Assembly: GCA_900316525.1 (NCBI GenBank)
Contig: ONDF01000004.1
Coordinates: forward strand, 1 to 64,000
Reading direction: 5' to 3'
Length of the DNA: 64,000 bases
From: an uncultured Bacteroidales bacterium
GTDB taxonomy: Bacteria > Bacteroidota > Bacteroidia > Bacteroidales > UBA932
Numbering within the stretch: position 1 is the stretch's first letter; each line of letters starts with the position of its first letter. The position numbers and the translations under genes are program-made. This document shows, piece by piece, positions 36,217-44,319 of this stretch. Under the pieces are notes generated by a model. It was not told the DNA's origin and searched no databases. It worked only from the letters and a program-made list of their open reading frames with translations.

Positions 36217-38850
36217 ATGAGAATCAAGTTATTACTGTTTTTCGCGGGTTTGTCCATCCTTTTTGGCGGCTGCGAGGAGAATCTTGTATCGACAGGTTCA
36301 GTGGCGGACGTCGTAAGTGATGCCTATTACCGCGAAGGTATCTCTCCGGTGACGGTTAACGCATCGTGTGAGACGCGTACTGTATTGAGTAGTGAGAATA
36401 CCATTCTTTGGGATCAAGGCGATGAGATTGCCCTGATCAAGGATGGTGTCGCCGGCAATCTGCAACTGCTGGATGCGGCGACGATTCAGAAGATGGCTAC
36501 GGGTGAGAAGAAGTCCATCATCCTGGTCAATCCGGCCAATGACGGTTGTTTCCTTGGTTTCAACGGATCGGAAAGGGTCCGAAATACCGATGGATTGAAA
36601 GAGTTGTACAACACGTCCATGACTCCGGAGGTCGCTGAATCCAATTTGAAAGCCATCAGTGAGTTGGCGGAAAAATTAACCAACAATCAGGACTATATTT
36701 TTACGCTGGAAAAAGTCGACGAAGGGTGGCTTCTGTATCACAAGGCATCCGGCATCGGCTTGTCTTCCAATGTCGGAAGTTATTCTGGCCGATACTACGA
36801 ATGCCTTCTGCAAAACACCTTGGGTATCGTCGATATCCAGGATGGCAGTGAAACTGGGGGATATAACAACGTCGTCCTTGGCAGACCGGAGCAGATCCGG
36901 GTTGTCAAAAAGACTGGGGACTGCGCAAACTATCTACTATGGTCCGGCGGCACCTCGAAGGTACTCGCTTGGAATTCGAGCCCGACCGCGTGGACGTCTT
37001 GGCTTTTCTTCGAACTTCCGGAAATCGAAAGCCGTTATCTTTTCAAGGCCGACGAGTCCGGTGCTTCCAGTACCTTCACCAACAATACGGGTTTCACGGC
37101 GGGGGAAGACCAGTGGTTTGCTGTGTATCCTTATGTCTCCAGTCCGTCCTGTACCAACGGAGTCTTGTCGCTCACGCTACCGGAAGTACAATACTATCAG
37201 GCCGGTTCATTTGGCATCGATTCCAATGTCTCTGTCGGTGTTCTGCAAGACGACCGGATCTTTTTCCGCAATGTCTGCGGTGTCCTTAAGCTGTCCATCC
37301 AGGGCACCCAACGGGTGAAGTCCATTAAGGTCCAGGACAAAAAAGGCGTCTCTCTTTGGGGAACCGCTTCGCTCAATGCCTCGTCCGTAGAATCCGGCGA
37401 CTGCTCTGCCACCGTTTCCGGTGGAAGCGATCGGATCACCCTGATTTCAAACTCCGGTGTCAAACTTCAGAAAGATGTCGCAACCGATTTTTATCTGGTC
37501 GTTCCAGTCGGCGCTTTTTCCGAGGGTTTTGATGTCGAAATCGTTACGACCACCGGTACGTTCACCAGATCCACATCCAAGGACAACACAATCAAGCGGT
37601 CCGACATCAAGAAGATGCCGGTCTTCACTTTGGAGGAACCTGGTACCGAGATACCGACGGTAAACGTTGAGAATAAGGTCGTTCAGGCTTATATGGCATA
37701 CGGGCCCTATGATTCTTTCGGATCCGGAAGCAGTTTCCTTGATCAGCCGGAGATTAAGTCTCTCAAAAGCTCCCTTGGCACGAATTCGGACAAGCCTGCC
37801 GGATATACCGTTCAATGGGACAGTTCCGTTTCCGCTACCATCACTGTCGCCGACGGAGGCAATACGTGGTATACCGAGGATAATATTACAGGCGGCGTTT
37901 ATACGATTACGAACCTGACGCCCGGACATACCTATACCTACCAGGTCGAAGAGGACGGATCAGTGGTCGCGGAGGGAGAGTTCCAGGCGACCGGACAGGT
38001 CAGGATGGTCTCCATCACCGATGCCTGGAATTGCCGCGACATGGGTGGTTGGACCGGATTGAACGGGAAGACCATCAAGTATGGCAAGCTTTACCGGACA
38101 GCGAGCCTCAACGGAGAGTTCATAGGAAAGGAGGGTAAGGGGTATCCCGATTACGCCAATCCTGATTATGCCAATCCTGATATGTATGTATTCCACGCCC
38201 AGTCGGATATCGACCGGCTCGGCATCAAGGCCGAACTGGATCTTCGGGGCGATCCTGACGTTCCAGGGGCGTGGGGAAACGAAGGGACCTACCATTCCGC
38301 TTCCTTGGGGGCCACCAAACTGAGGGATGCGGATTTCATGCAGATTATGACTGATTGGGGATTGCAGTACCCCACGAAGCGCTCCTCTCTTGTCCAGGAT
38401 GTGGCCTGGATCATCCAGGAGCTGAAACTGGGGAAACCGGTCGCTTTCCATTGCCGGGTCGGTGCAGACCGTACAGGAGGCGTATCCTATCTGGTCGAAG
38501 GCCTGCTGGGCGTGAAGGAAGGTGACGTCGCCCGTGATTACGAGCTTACCTCATTTTCATCAATACCGAATAGTACCTTCCGGTATGCGAATCACCCTAA
38601 TCAGAGCATCTTCACGAGCGGTATGCGTTACGGACAGCCAGGCGAGACTTTCCAGGAGAGGTGTTACGGTTACCTGAACCAGTACTTTGATGATGTACAC
38701 ATCAATGCCGACGATCTGGACTGGTTCATTTGCGAAATGCTGGGGCTGGATTCCTATGAGCGTCCTGAGTGGGCGATAAACTACAAGGATAACGGCTTGG
38801 ACAAGGTCTGTTCCATCAGGACAGGCTCCGGTAGCACGAATTGGCCATAG
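36217..38850 (+). CDS. Lipoprotein with C-terminal PtpB-like tyrosine phosphatase domain
   Basis: 877 aa from MRIKLLLFFAGLSILFGGC (Cys19). The N-terminal ~480 residues resemble fimbrillin-type lipoproteins (VNASCETRTVLSSENTILWD, QGDEIALIKDG) and contain two beta-rich repeats. An FN3-like strand set (about 530-600) precedes a Y_phosphatase3/PtpB-type domain: N605-CRDMGG, ELDLRGD near 675 and the CX5R loop HC746RVGADR752TGG. Catalytic Cys and Arg are present. PtpB-type enzymes remove phosphate from Tyr, Ser/Thr or phosphoinositides; this one is predicted extracytoplasmic. Confidence 0.88.
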   Translation: MRIKLLLFFAGLSILFGGCEENLVSTGSVADVVSDAYYREGISPVTVNASCETRTVLSSENTILWDQGDEIALIKDGVAGNLQLLDAATIQKMATGEKKSIILVNPANDGCFLGFNGSERVRNTDGLKELYNTSMTPEVAESNLKAISELAEKLTNNQDYIFTLEKVDEGWLLYHKASGIGLSSNVGSYSGRYYECLLQNTLGIVDIQDGSETGGYNNVVLGRPEQIRVVKKTGDCANYLLWSGGTSKVLAWNSSPTAWTSWLFFELPEIESRYLFKADESGASSTFTNNTGFTAGEDQWFAVYPYVSSPSCTNGVLSLTLPEVQYYQAGSFGIDSNVSVGVLQDDRIFFRNVCGVLKLSIQGTQRVKSIKVQDKKGVSLWGTASLNASSVESGDCSATVSGGSDRITLISNSGVKLQKDVATDFYLVVPVGAFSEGFDVEIVTTTGTFTRSTSKDNTIKRSDIKKMPVFTLEEPGTEIPTVNVENKVVQAYMAYGPYDSFGSGSSFLDQPEIKSLKSSLGTNSDKPAGYTVQWDSSVSATITVADGGNTWYTEDNITGGVYTITNLTPGHTYTYQVEEDGSVVAEGEFQATGQVRMVSITDAWNCRDMGGWTGLNGKTIKYGKLYRTASLNGEFIGKEGKGYPDYANPDYANPDMYVFHAQSDIDRLGIKAELDLRGDPDVPGAWGNEGTYHSASLGATKLRDADFMQIMTDWGLQYPTKRSSLVQDVAWIIQELKLGKPVAFHCRVGADRTGGVSYLVEGLLGVKEGDVARDYELTSFSSIPNSTFRYANHPNQSIFTSGMRYGQPGETFQERCYGYLNQYFDDVHINADDLDWFICEMLGLDSYERPEWAINYKDNGLDKVCSIRTGSGSTNWP

Positions 38851-38902
38851 ATACCGATTTCAGCGCTTTTAAAGTGTTGTAAGACAAGAAATATCAAAAA
38901 AA

Positions 38903-38934
38903 TTTGCGTAAAAGAAAGAAGAATTATAACTTTG
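38903..38934 (+). promoter_or_regulatory. Promoter of the OmpA-family gene
   Basis: TTTG (38903-38906), 20 bases, TAACTTTG (38927-38934); ATG 32 bases later. Confidence 0.75.
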
Positions 38935-38966
38935 CTTGTTGAATCGTGAAATATATTGTTTTTGAT

Positions 38967-40274
38967 ATGAAAAAATTATTTGTCCTGATTGCCGCGGCCG
39001 CTTTCATCGCGCCGGCAAGCGTCTTTGCCCAGGATGTCAAAGTGACCCGGAGCGAGGATGAGAACACCATCACCGTCGTGGAAGAAACCCCCACCGCCAC
39101 CGGTAAGGTCGTTACCACCACCGTGATGGAGAAGAACTCCGTGTTCACCAACGGTTTCTGGCACAACTGGCAGCTCAGCGCCGGTATCGGTACCCAGATG
39201 TACTATGGTGACAACGACTGGAAGGTCGCCAAGAAGGTTCCCGAGATGTTCGTGTTCCCGGCCATCGACCTTTATCTGACCAAGTGGGCTTCCCCGAGTT
39301 TTGGTGTCGGCCTCGGTTTCAACTGGGCTCCTTTCAAGGGCCTGTATCAGAGCAACCCGGTTTACCAGAATGGTCCTCGTGCCCTGACTGCGAACTTCAT
39401 CCCGAACAAAGTGACCCTTTATGACAAGGCTGATAATCAGTATGTTTCCGAGAAACTCGCCTACCAGAAGGGCAGCTATCTGAACATCTTCGCCCTGGCC
39501 CACGCCGACCTGATGAACATCTTCGGCGGCTTCAAGCCCAACCGCGTGTTCGATATCGACGCTTATGCGGGTGGTGGTGTCGTCTTCGGTTTCGCCGAGT
39601 CCGGCAACGTGCACGACGCTTCCTTCAACGCCGGTCTTATGAACACCCTGCGTCTGACCGACCAGCTCCGCCTTTTGCTCAACATCCGTGGCGCTCTCAT
39701 CGGTGACGCTTTCGATGGCGAGGCATATACGGGTGAGCCTACCAAGCAGCACTGGCTGGGCAACCACAAGTTCGACGGTCAGTTCGGTGCTACCCTGGGC
39801 CTGACCTACAACATCGGTAAGGAGTACAGCAAGTGGCATCTGGCTGAGCGTACCTCCGTGTACCAGTACGACAAGGAGACTGTCGAGAAGATCGTCAAGG
39901 AAGTTGTCGAGGTTGAGAAGGAAGTGGCCAAGCCCGAGGTTCCCGAGGTGTGGTTCCACATCAACTTCATCATCGACCGCTGGGATATCTCCAAAAAGGA
40001 GCTCATCAACATCCACGCTGTGTCTGACCTCATCAAGAGCACCCCGAACACCAAGTACCTCATCTGCGGTTACGCCGACAAGCAGACTGCTACCCCGGCT
40101 CACAACCTGATGCTTTCCGAGAACCGTGCGAAGGCCGTGTACAACGTGATGGTCAACGAGTTCGGTGTGAATCCGGATCAGCTGGTCATGGACTACAAGG
40201 GCGGTGTCGACTACATGTTCTACAACATGAAGGAACTCAGCCGCTGCACCATGATTACCTCCATCAAGGAGTAA
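38967..40274 (+). CDS. OmpA-family outer membrane protein
   Basis: 435 aa from MKKLFVLIAAAAFIAPASVFAQ (signal peptide); the in-frame GTG at 38946 would only add 7 residues. An N-terminal beta barrel (WHNWQLSAGIGTQMYYGDN ... LGLTYNIG) of about 310 residues is followed by a Glu/Lys/Val linker (VEKIVKEVVEVEKEVAKPEV) and a C-terminal OmpA-like peptidoglycan-binding domain (FIIDRWDISKKELINI, GYADKQT, LMLSENRAKAVYNVM). Links the outer membrane to peptidoglycan. Codon use suggests high expression. Confidence 0.92.
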   Translation: MKKLFVLIAAAAFIAPASVFAQDVKVTRSEDENTITVVEETPTATGKVVTTTVMEKNSVFTNGFWHNWQLSAGIGTQMYYGDNDWKVAKKVPEMFVFPAIDLYLTKWASPSFGVGLGFNWAPFKGLYQSNPVYQNGPRALTANFIPNKVTLYDKADNQYVSEKLAYQKGSYLNIFALAHADLMNIFGGFKPNRVFDIDAYAGGGVVFGFAESGNVHDASFNAGLMNTLRLTDQLRLLLNIRGALIGDAFDGEAYTGEPTKQHWLGNHKFDGQFGATLGLTYNIGKEYSKWHLAERTSVYQYDKETVEKIVKEVVEVEKEVAKPEVPEVWFHINFIIDRWDISKKELINIHAVSDLIKSTPNTKYLICGYADKQTATPAHNLMLSENRAKAVYNVMVNEFGVNPDQLVMDYKGGVDYMFYNMKELSRCTMITSIKE

Positions 40275-40306
40275 TCTCCTGGCCGACTGCAATTTACTTT
40301 TTACTG

Positions 40307-40336
40307 CATAGCCGGGGCTATTGTGCCCCGGCTATG
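40307..40336 (+). terminator. Hairpin after the OmpA gene, probable terminator
   Basis: A perfect 12-bp stem (40307-40318 with 40325-40336, loop TATTGT); the T run afterwards is weak (TTGG), so termination may be partial. Confidence 0.6.
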
Positions 40337-40356
40337 TTGGAAAAAAGAGCTAGGCT

Positions 40357-40917
40357 ATGCAAGATTTCTTCGTTCACGAAAGCAGTTATGTCGACGATGG
40401 CGTAACCATCGGCGCGGGGACGAAGATTTGGCATTTCTGCCACATTCAAAATGGAGCCGTCATCGGGCGCAACTGTTCGCTGGGACAGAATGTCAATGTC
40501 GCGAACAACGTCCGGATTGGAGACGGCGTCCGTATCCAGAACAACGTATCCATCTACGAAGGCGTAGAACTGGAGGATCACGTGTTTTGTGGCCCGTCGT
40601 GCGTATTCACGAATGTGAGTACTCCGAGGGCGCATTTTCCGGTGCATGGCGCGTACGCGCGCACGCTCGTGCGCGAGGGAGCTTCACTGGGCGCCAACTG
40701 CACCGTCGTTTGCGGCCATACGGTCGGCCGCTCGGCGTTGATCGCCGCCGGCGCCGTGGTGACACGGGACGTGAAAGATTATGCTTTGATGGCCGGGGTT
40801 CCGGCCAGGCAGATAGGGTGGGTGTGCGAATGCGGCCATCGTCTGGATGGCAGTCTAGTTTGCACGTGCGGGAGAAAGTACAGGCTGATCGGGGAAAACC
40901 TCGAGAAAGCCGAGTAG
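40357..40917 (+). CDS. WbpD/WlbB-like N-acetyltransferase (hexapeptide repeat)
   Basis: 186 aa. Left-handed beta-helix repeats (VTIGAGTKIWHFCHIQNGAV, NVNVANNVRIGDGVRIQNNV) and a C-terminal cysteine pair region (GWVCECGHRL, LVCTCGRKY), the layout of WbpD/WlbB. That family acetylates the 3-amino group of UDP-GlcNAc3N-uronic acid. The next gene encodes the matching aminotransferase type; dehydrogenase and oxidase partners (WbpA/WbpB) are not in the window. Start of the polysaccharide cluster. The TAG stop overlaps a REP-like element. Confidence 0.85.
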   Translation: MQDFFVHESSYVDDGVTIGAGTKIWHFCHIQNGAVIGRNCSLGQNVNVANNVRIGDGVRIQNNVSIYEGVELEDHVFCGPSCVFTNVSTPRAHFPVHGAYARTLVREGASLGANCTVVCGHTVGRSALIAAGAVVTRDVKDYALMAGVPARQIGWVCECGHRLDGSLVCTCGRKYRLIGENLEKAE

Positions 40918-40943
40918 ATTCCTTCGCTTCGCTCGGAATGACA
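40916..40943. repeat. REP-like element, copy 3
   Basis: 28 bases, same orientation as copy 1 but diverged; begins inside the TAG stop codon of the preceding gene, exactly as copy 1 does at ftsY. Confidence 0.8.
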
Positions 40944-40948
40944 TTCCC

Positions 40949-40987
40949 TGTCATTCTGAGGAGGTCGTAAGACCGACGAAGGAATTT
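40949..40987. repeat. REP-like element, copy 4 (longer variant)
   Basis: Orientation of copy 2; TGTCATTCTGAGGAGGTCG... with an internal palindrome GGTCGTAAGACC. Confidence 0.75.
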
Positions 40988-41048
40988 CATTATCAATGAC
41001 TTGCTTGCTTTTTGTAGGGGCGAGCATTGGCGAAGCCGTACTTCTGTC

Positions 41049-41076
41049 TGTCATTCTGAGCGCAGCGAAAGAATCT
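41049..41076. repeat. REP-like element, copy 5, abutting a start codon
   Basis: 28 bases TGTCATTCTGAGCGCAGCG...; its last base (41076) is directly followed by the ATG of the DegT aminotransferase gene, so it forms the whole upstream sequence of that start. Confidence 0.82.
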
Positions 41077-42240
41077 ATGGAGTTTCGAGATCTTAAGAAA
41101 CAGTATCAGGTCCTCCGCGAGGAAATGGACCGGGCTGTCCTGGATGCGATGGCGTCGGGCGCCTATATCATGGGCCCGCAAGTGCGGGAATTGGAGCGGC
41201 AACTGGCGGAATATGTGGGCGTGAAACATTGTCTGACTTGCGCCAACGGGACTGATGCATTGACCTTGGCCCTCAAGGCTTGGGGGATCGGCCCCGGTGA
41301 TGCCGTTTTCGTGCCGGATTTCACTTTCTTCTCCTCGGCTGAAGTCGTTCCCCTCGAGGGCGCGGAGCCTGTCTTTGTGGATGTTTGCGAAGAGACTTTC
41401 AACATCGACGCTTCCGATCTGGAGCGTGCAGTTCAGGAGGTCCTCGCTGAAGGACGCCTCCGTCCCCGCGTCGTCGTGGCCGTGGACCTGTTCGGCCTCC
41501 CGGCCGACTACCAGGCCGTCCGTACCGTGGCCGACCGCTACGGGCTCCTTGTCCTGGAAGACGGCGCCCAGGGCTTCGGCGGTACCATCGGCAGTAAGCG
41601 TGCCTGCAGTTTCGGCGACATCGCCACGACCTCCTTCTTCCCGGCCAAGCCGCTGGGTTGCTATGGAGACGGTGGCGCCGTGTTTACGGACAATGACGAA
41701 TGGGCCGAGCTCATCGCATCGTACCGCGTGCACGGCAAGGGAACATTCAAGTATGACAATGTCCGCATTGGTATGAACTCCCGGCTGGATACGGTCCAGG
41801 CGGCGGTCCTGCAGGTGAAGCTCAAGGCTTTTGCCGATTATGAACTGGACGCGGTGAACGAGGTTGCCGCCCGCTATACGGAACTCCTTCAGGGGCTGGC
41901 GACGCCGGTCATTCCGGCAGGTTTCCGCTCCAGTTGGGCGCAGTATACCGTCCGTTTCGCTTCCCGTGAGGAGCGGGATGCCGTCCAGGCCGCCCTGAAG
42001 GCGGAAGGGATTCCGGCGATGGTGTATTACCCGAAGCCGCTGCATCGGCAGACGGCGTTTGACAAGACCCCCGATCAGGTCGGGGGTGACGGGAAAGGCG
42101 TCATTCCCGGCTCGACCGGGAATCTCTGCCCCGTGGCGACGAGTTTGTGCGAACGCGTCCTGTCGCTGCCAATGCATCCGTATATGGGTCTCGAGGAGGT
42201 CGAGACAGTGTGTAACGCGATCCGAAGCGCGCTTCGATGA
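41077..42240 (+). CDS. DegT/DnrJ/EryC1 aminotransferase (WbpE-like) with an in-frame repeat insertion
   Basis: 387 aa from MEFRDLKKQYQVLREEMDRA; the frame open from 40996 runs through REP elements and is excluded. PLP site: K191 in TTSFFPAKPLGCYGDGGA; NGTDALTLAL and EDGAQGFGG are typical blocks. WbpE-type enzymes aminate UDP-3-keto sugars; next to the WbpD homologue this is the likely role. Residues ~331-350 (TPDQVGGDG...PGSTGNL) are encoded by a REP-type palindrome and lie in the loop before SLPMHPYM, where relatives are shorter. Overlaps the next gene by ATGA. Confidence 0.88.
   Translation: MEFRDLKKQYQVLREEMDRAVLDAMASGAYIMGPQVRELERQLAEYVGVKHCLTCANGTDALTLALKAWGIGPGDAVFVPDFTFFSSAEVVPLEGAEPVFVDVCEETFNIDASDLERAVQEVLAEGRLRPRVVVAVDLFGLPADYQAVRTVADRYGLLVLEDGAQGFGGTIGSKRACSFGDIATTSFFPAKPLGCYGDGGAVFTDNDEWAELIASYRVHGKGTFKYDNVRIGMNSRLDTVQAAVLQVKLKAFADYELDAVNEVAARYTELLQGLATPVIPAGFRSSWAQYTVRFASREERDAVQAALKAEGIPAMVYYPKPLHRQTAFDKTPDQVGGDGKGVIPGSTGNLCPVATSLCERVLSLPMHPYMGLEEVETVCNAIRSALR
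42069..42115. repeat. REP-type double palindrome inside the aminotransferase coding sequence
   Basis: Two adjacent inverted units: CCCCCGA/TCGGGGG (42069-42087) and ATTCCCGG/CCGGGAAT (42102-42113 region). The GTCATTC core resembles the other copies. Reading frame is kept. Confidence 0.75.
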
Positions 42241-43418
42241 GTCTTTTCAAACGTAAGAAACCTTGGGTCGAGCTCCAGCATGAGGAAGAGTTCATTCCGA
42301 AGAACTATTCCGAGGCGGGTGTCGACACCGGTGCGAAGCTGGAAGATGAGCTGGTCGGCAATGTGGATTTGGAGAGGATTCACAACGCGACGAAACTGAT
42401 GTCGCTGGACGATATTCTGGATTGGCTTGACCAGCACCAGGAAGAGTTCGATGCGAGCACTTTCATCGTCAATACGGACGATGGAAATGCCTTGGATACC
42501 CTCATGGGACATCATCCGCGCCTGATCATCAACAAGCTCGGTCTGACTCGAATCCGACACCTGAATACCTTCCTGAACAAGGCGAACGAGACGATGGTGG
42601 ATGGAGGGTATCTGTGGTGTCATTCCCGAACATCGGGCCTGAAGAAGCAGATCATCCTCCTGTCGCATCCCGGATTGATCGGCAAAGTACTGTATCTTTT
42701 CCATTATGGCTGGCATCGGGTTTGTGCGCGGATGAAGATCACCCGCTGGTTCTATATGTGGATGACGAAGGGAAAGAACCGCTGCTACAGCCGCGTGGAG
42801 CTCCTGGGACGGATGTACCGGGCCGGATTCGAGGTTGTGGACGAGCGCTTCCATAGGGGCGAGTATTTCATCCTCGGACAGAAGTTCCGCAAGCCTATCT
42901 GGGATGACGACCCTTCCTATGGGGCGCTGGTCAAGCTGAACCGCGTGGGATACAAGGGGCATATGATCGGGGTGTACAAGTTCCGCACGATGTATCCCTA
43001 TTCGGAATATCTGCAGCCCTACATCCTGGAGCATGAAGGTTTGCAGAAGGGCGGCAAGTTCGCGCACGACTACCGGGTCAATTACTGGGGGCACAAGCTT
43101 CGCAGCAGTTGGCTGGACGAACTGCCTATGTTCATCAACATCCTCAAGGGCCAGATGAAACTGGTGGGCGTGCGGCCTCTCAGCCGGCAGTATTTCGGTC
43201 TGTACACTCCCGAGATGCAGGATTTGCATGTCAGCGTGAAACCGGGCCTGCTCCCTCCGTTCTATTACGACGAAAAGACACCCGAGACCCTGGAGGATGT
43301 CCAGGCCTCGGAAAGACGATATATTGAAGCCTATCACAAGCGTCCCTTCGCCACCGACTGGCGGTATTTCTGGGGGACGATAGGTAACATTTTGTTCAAG
43401 CATAAAAGATCGCATTAA
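42237..43418 (+). CDS. Sugar transferase (bacterial sugar transferase family, initiating type)
   Basis: 393 aa. C-terminal part (about 215-393) has the BacSugTransf blocks GHMIGVYKFRTMYPYSE, SSWLDELPMFINILKGQM, LVGVRPLSRQY and VKPGLLPPF. The N-terminal ~200 residues are soluble and unrelated to the usual multi-helix or reentrant-helix domain; the only membrane-like stretch is LIGKVLYLFHYGWH. Normally this family moves a sugar-phosphate onto undecaprenyl phosphate as the first step. Overlaps the aminotransferase gene by 4 bases. Confidence 0.85.
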   Translation: MSLFKRKKPWVELQHEEEFIPKNYSEAGVDTGAKLEDELVGNVDLERIHNATKLMSLDDILDWLDQHQEEFDASTFIVNTDDGNALDTLMGHHPRLIINKLGLTRIRHLNTFLNKANETMVDGGYLWCHSRTSGLKKQIILLSHPGLIGKVLYLFHYGWHRVCARMKITRWFYMWMTKGKNRCYSRVELLGRMYRAGFEVVDERFHRGEYFILGQKFRKPIWDDDPSYGALVKLNRVGYKGHMIGVYKFRTMYPYSEYLQPYILEHEGLQKGGKFAHDYRVNYWGHKLRSSWLDELPMFINILKGQMKLVGVRPLSRQYFGLYTPEMQDLHVSVKPGLLPPFYYDEKTPETLEDVQASERRYIEAYHKRPFATDWRYFWGTIGNILFKHKRSH

Positions 43419-43423
43419 CAGAT

Positions 43424-44317
43424 ATGGCAGAAGCGACAACCTCCCCGCAGGAGGAAAAATGGGACATTGTCATCAAACCGAAGGATAAACTCTTCTCGGT
43501 GGATTTCAAGGAACTCTGGAACTACCGGGATCTATGCTCCCTATTCGTCAAGCGCAATATCATCACCCAGTACAAGCAGACGATCCTGGGCCCGTTATGG
43601 TTCATTGTACAGCCGGCATTGACCGTCATCATGTATATGGTAGTCTTCGGCAGTATCGCCGGCATCCCGACGGACGGCGTTCCCCGGCCGCTCTTCTACC
43701 TGGCCGGTACTTGCATGTGGAACTACTTCGCGGAATGCATGACCAAGACTTCCAACACCTTCGTCGCCAATTCGAGTATCTTCGGGAAGGTCTATTTCCC
43801 CCGTCTGGTGATGCCTATTGCGGATGTCATCAGCAACCTGCTTCGTTTTTCCATCCAGTTTGGATTCTTCCTCCTGATCTATCTGATCTACTCCATTGCG
43901 GATCCCGACTGCAACGCCCATTTCACGGGTTATGCCTTCCTTTTCCCGGTCCTTGTCCTGATGATGGCCGGCCTGTCGCTGGGATTTGGAACGATCATTT
44001 CCTCGATGACCACCAAATACCGCGACCTGCAGGTCCTTTTCAGCTTCCTGATCCAGCTCTGGATGTATGCGACCCCGATCGTCTATCCGTTGAGCCAGAC
44101 CGGGAGTATGCGTTTTATGGGCGTTCCTGTCCATACTTTCATGTGCCTGAATCCGGTAACTCCGATCATCGAGACCTTCAAGTACGGGTTCCTGGGATGT
44201 GGCGCATTTGTCGGGTGGCGATGGCTGATTTATAGTTTCGTCTTCATGTGTCTGCTGCTGAGCGGCGGTATTGTTGTCTTCAACAAGGTGCAGAAGAGTT
44301 TCATGGATACGGTGTAA
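43424..44317 (+). CDS. wzm: ABC transporter permease for polysaccharide export
   Basis: 297 aa. Six hydrophobic segments in the ABC-2 arrangement; the amphipathic start KELWNYRDLCSLFVKRNIITQYKQTILGPLWF is typical of Wzm/KpsM/TagG. Forms the channel that moves lipid-linked O-polysaccharide or capsule across the inner membrane with the ATPase encoded at 45357. A glycosyltransferase gene lies between the two. Confidence 0.93.
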   Translation: MAEATTSPQEEKWDIVIKPKDKLFSVDFKELWNYRDLCSLFVKRNIITQYKQTILGPLWFIVQPALTVIMYMVVFGSIAGIPTDGVPRPLFYLAGTCMWNYFAECMTKTSNTFVANSSIFGKVYFPRLVMPIADVISNLLRFSIQFGFFLLIYLIYSIADPDCNAHFTGYAFLFPVLVLMMAGLSLGFGTIISSMTTKYRDLQVLFSFLIQLWMYATPIVYPLSQTGSMRFMGVPVHTFMCLNPVTPIIETFKYGFLGCGAFVGWRWLIYSFVFMCLLLSGGIVVFNKVQKSFMDTV

Positions 44318-44319
44318 TC

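Noticed and set aside
40660..40690. GCGCGTACGCGCGCACGC-type hairpin
   Set aside because: Lies in the middle of the WbpD-like coding sequence and follows its normal codons; likely chance in GC-rich DNA.
40996..41076. Upstream start for the aminotransferase
   Set aside because: The 27 extra residues are encoded by REP-like repeats; MEFRDLKKQY at 41077 is the normal family N-terminus.
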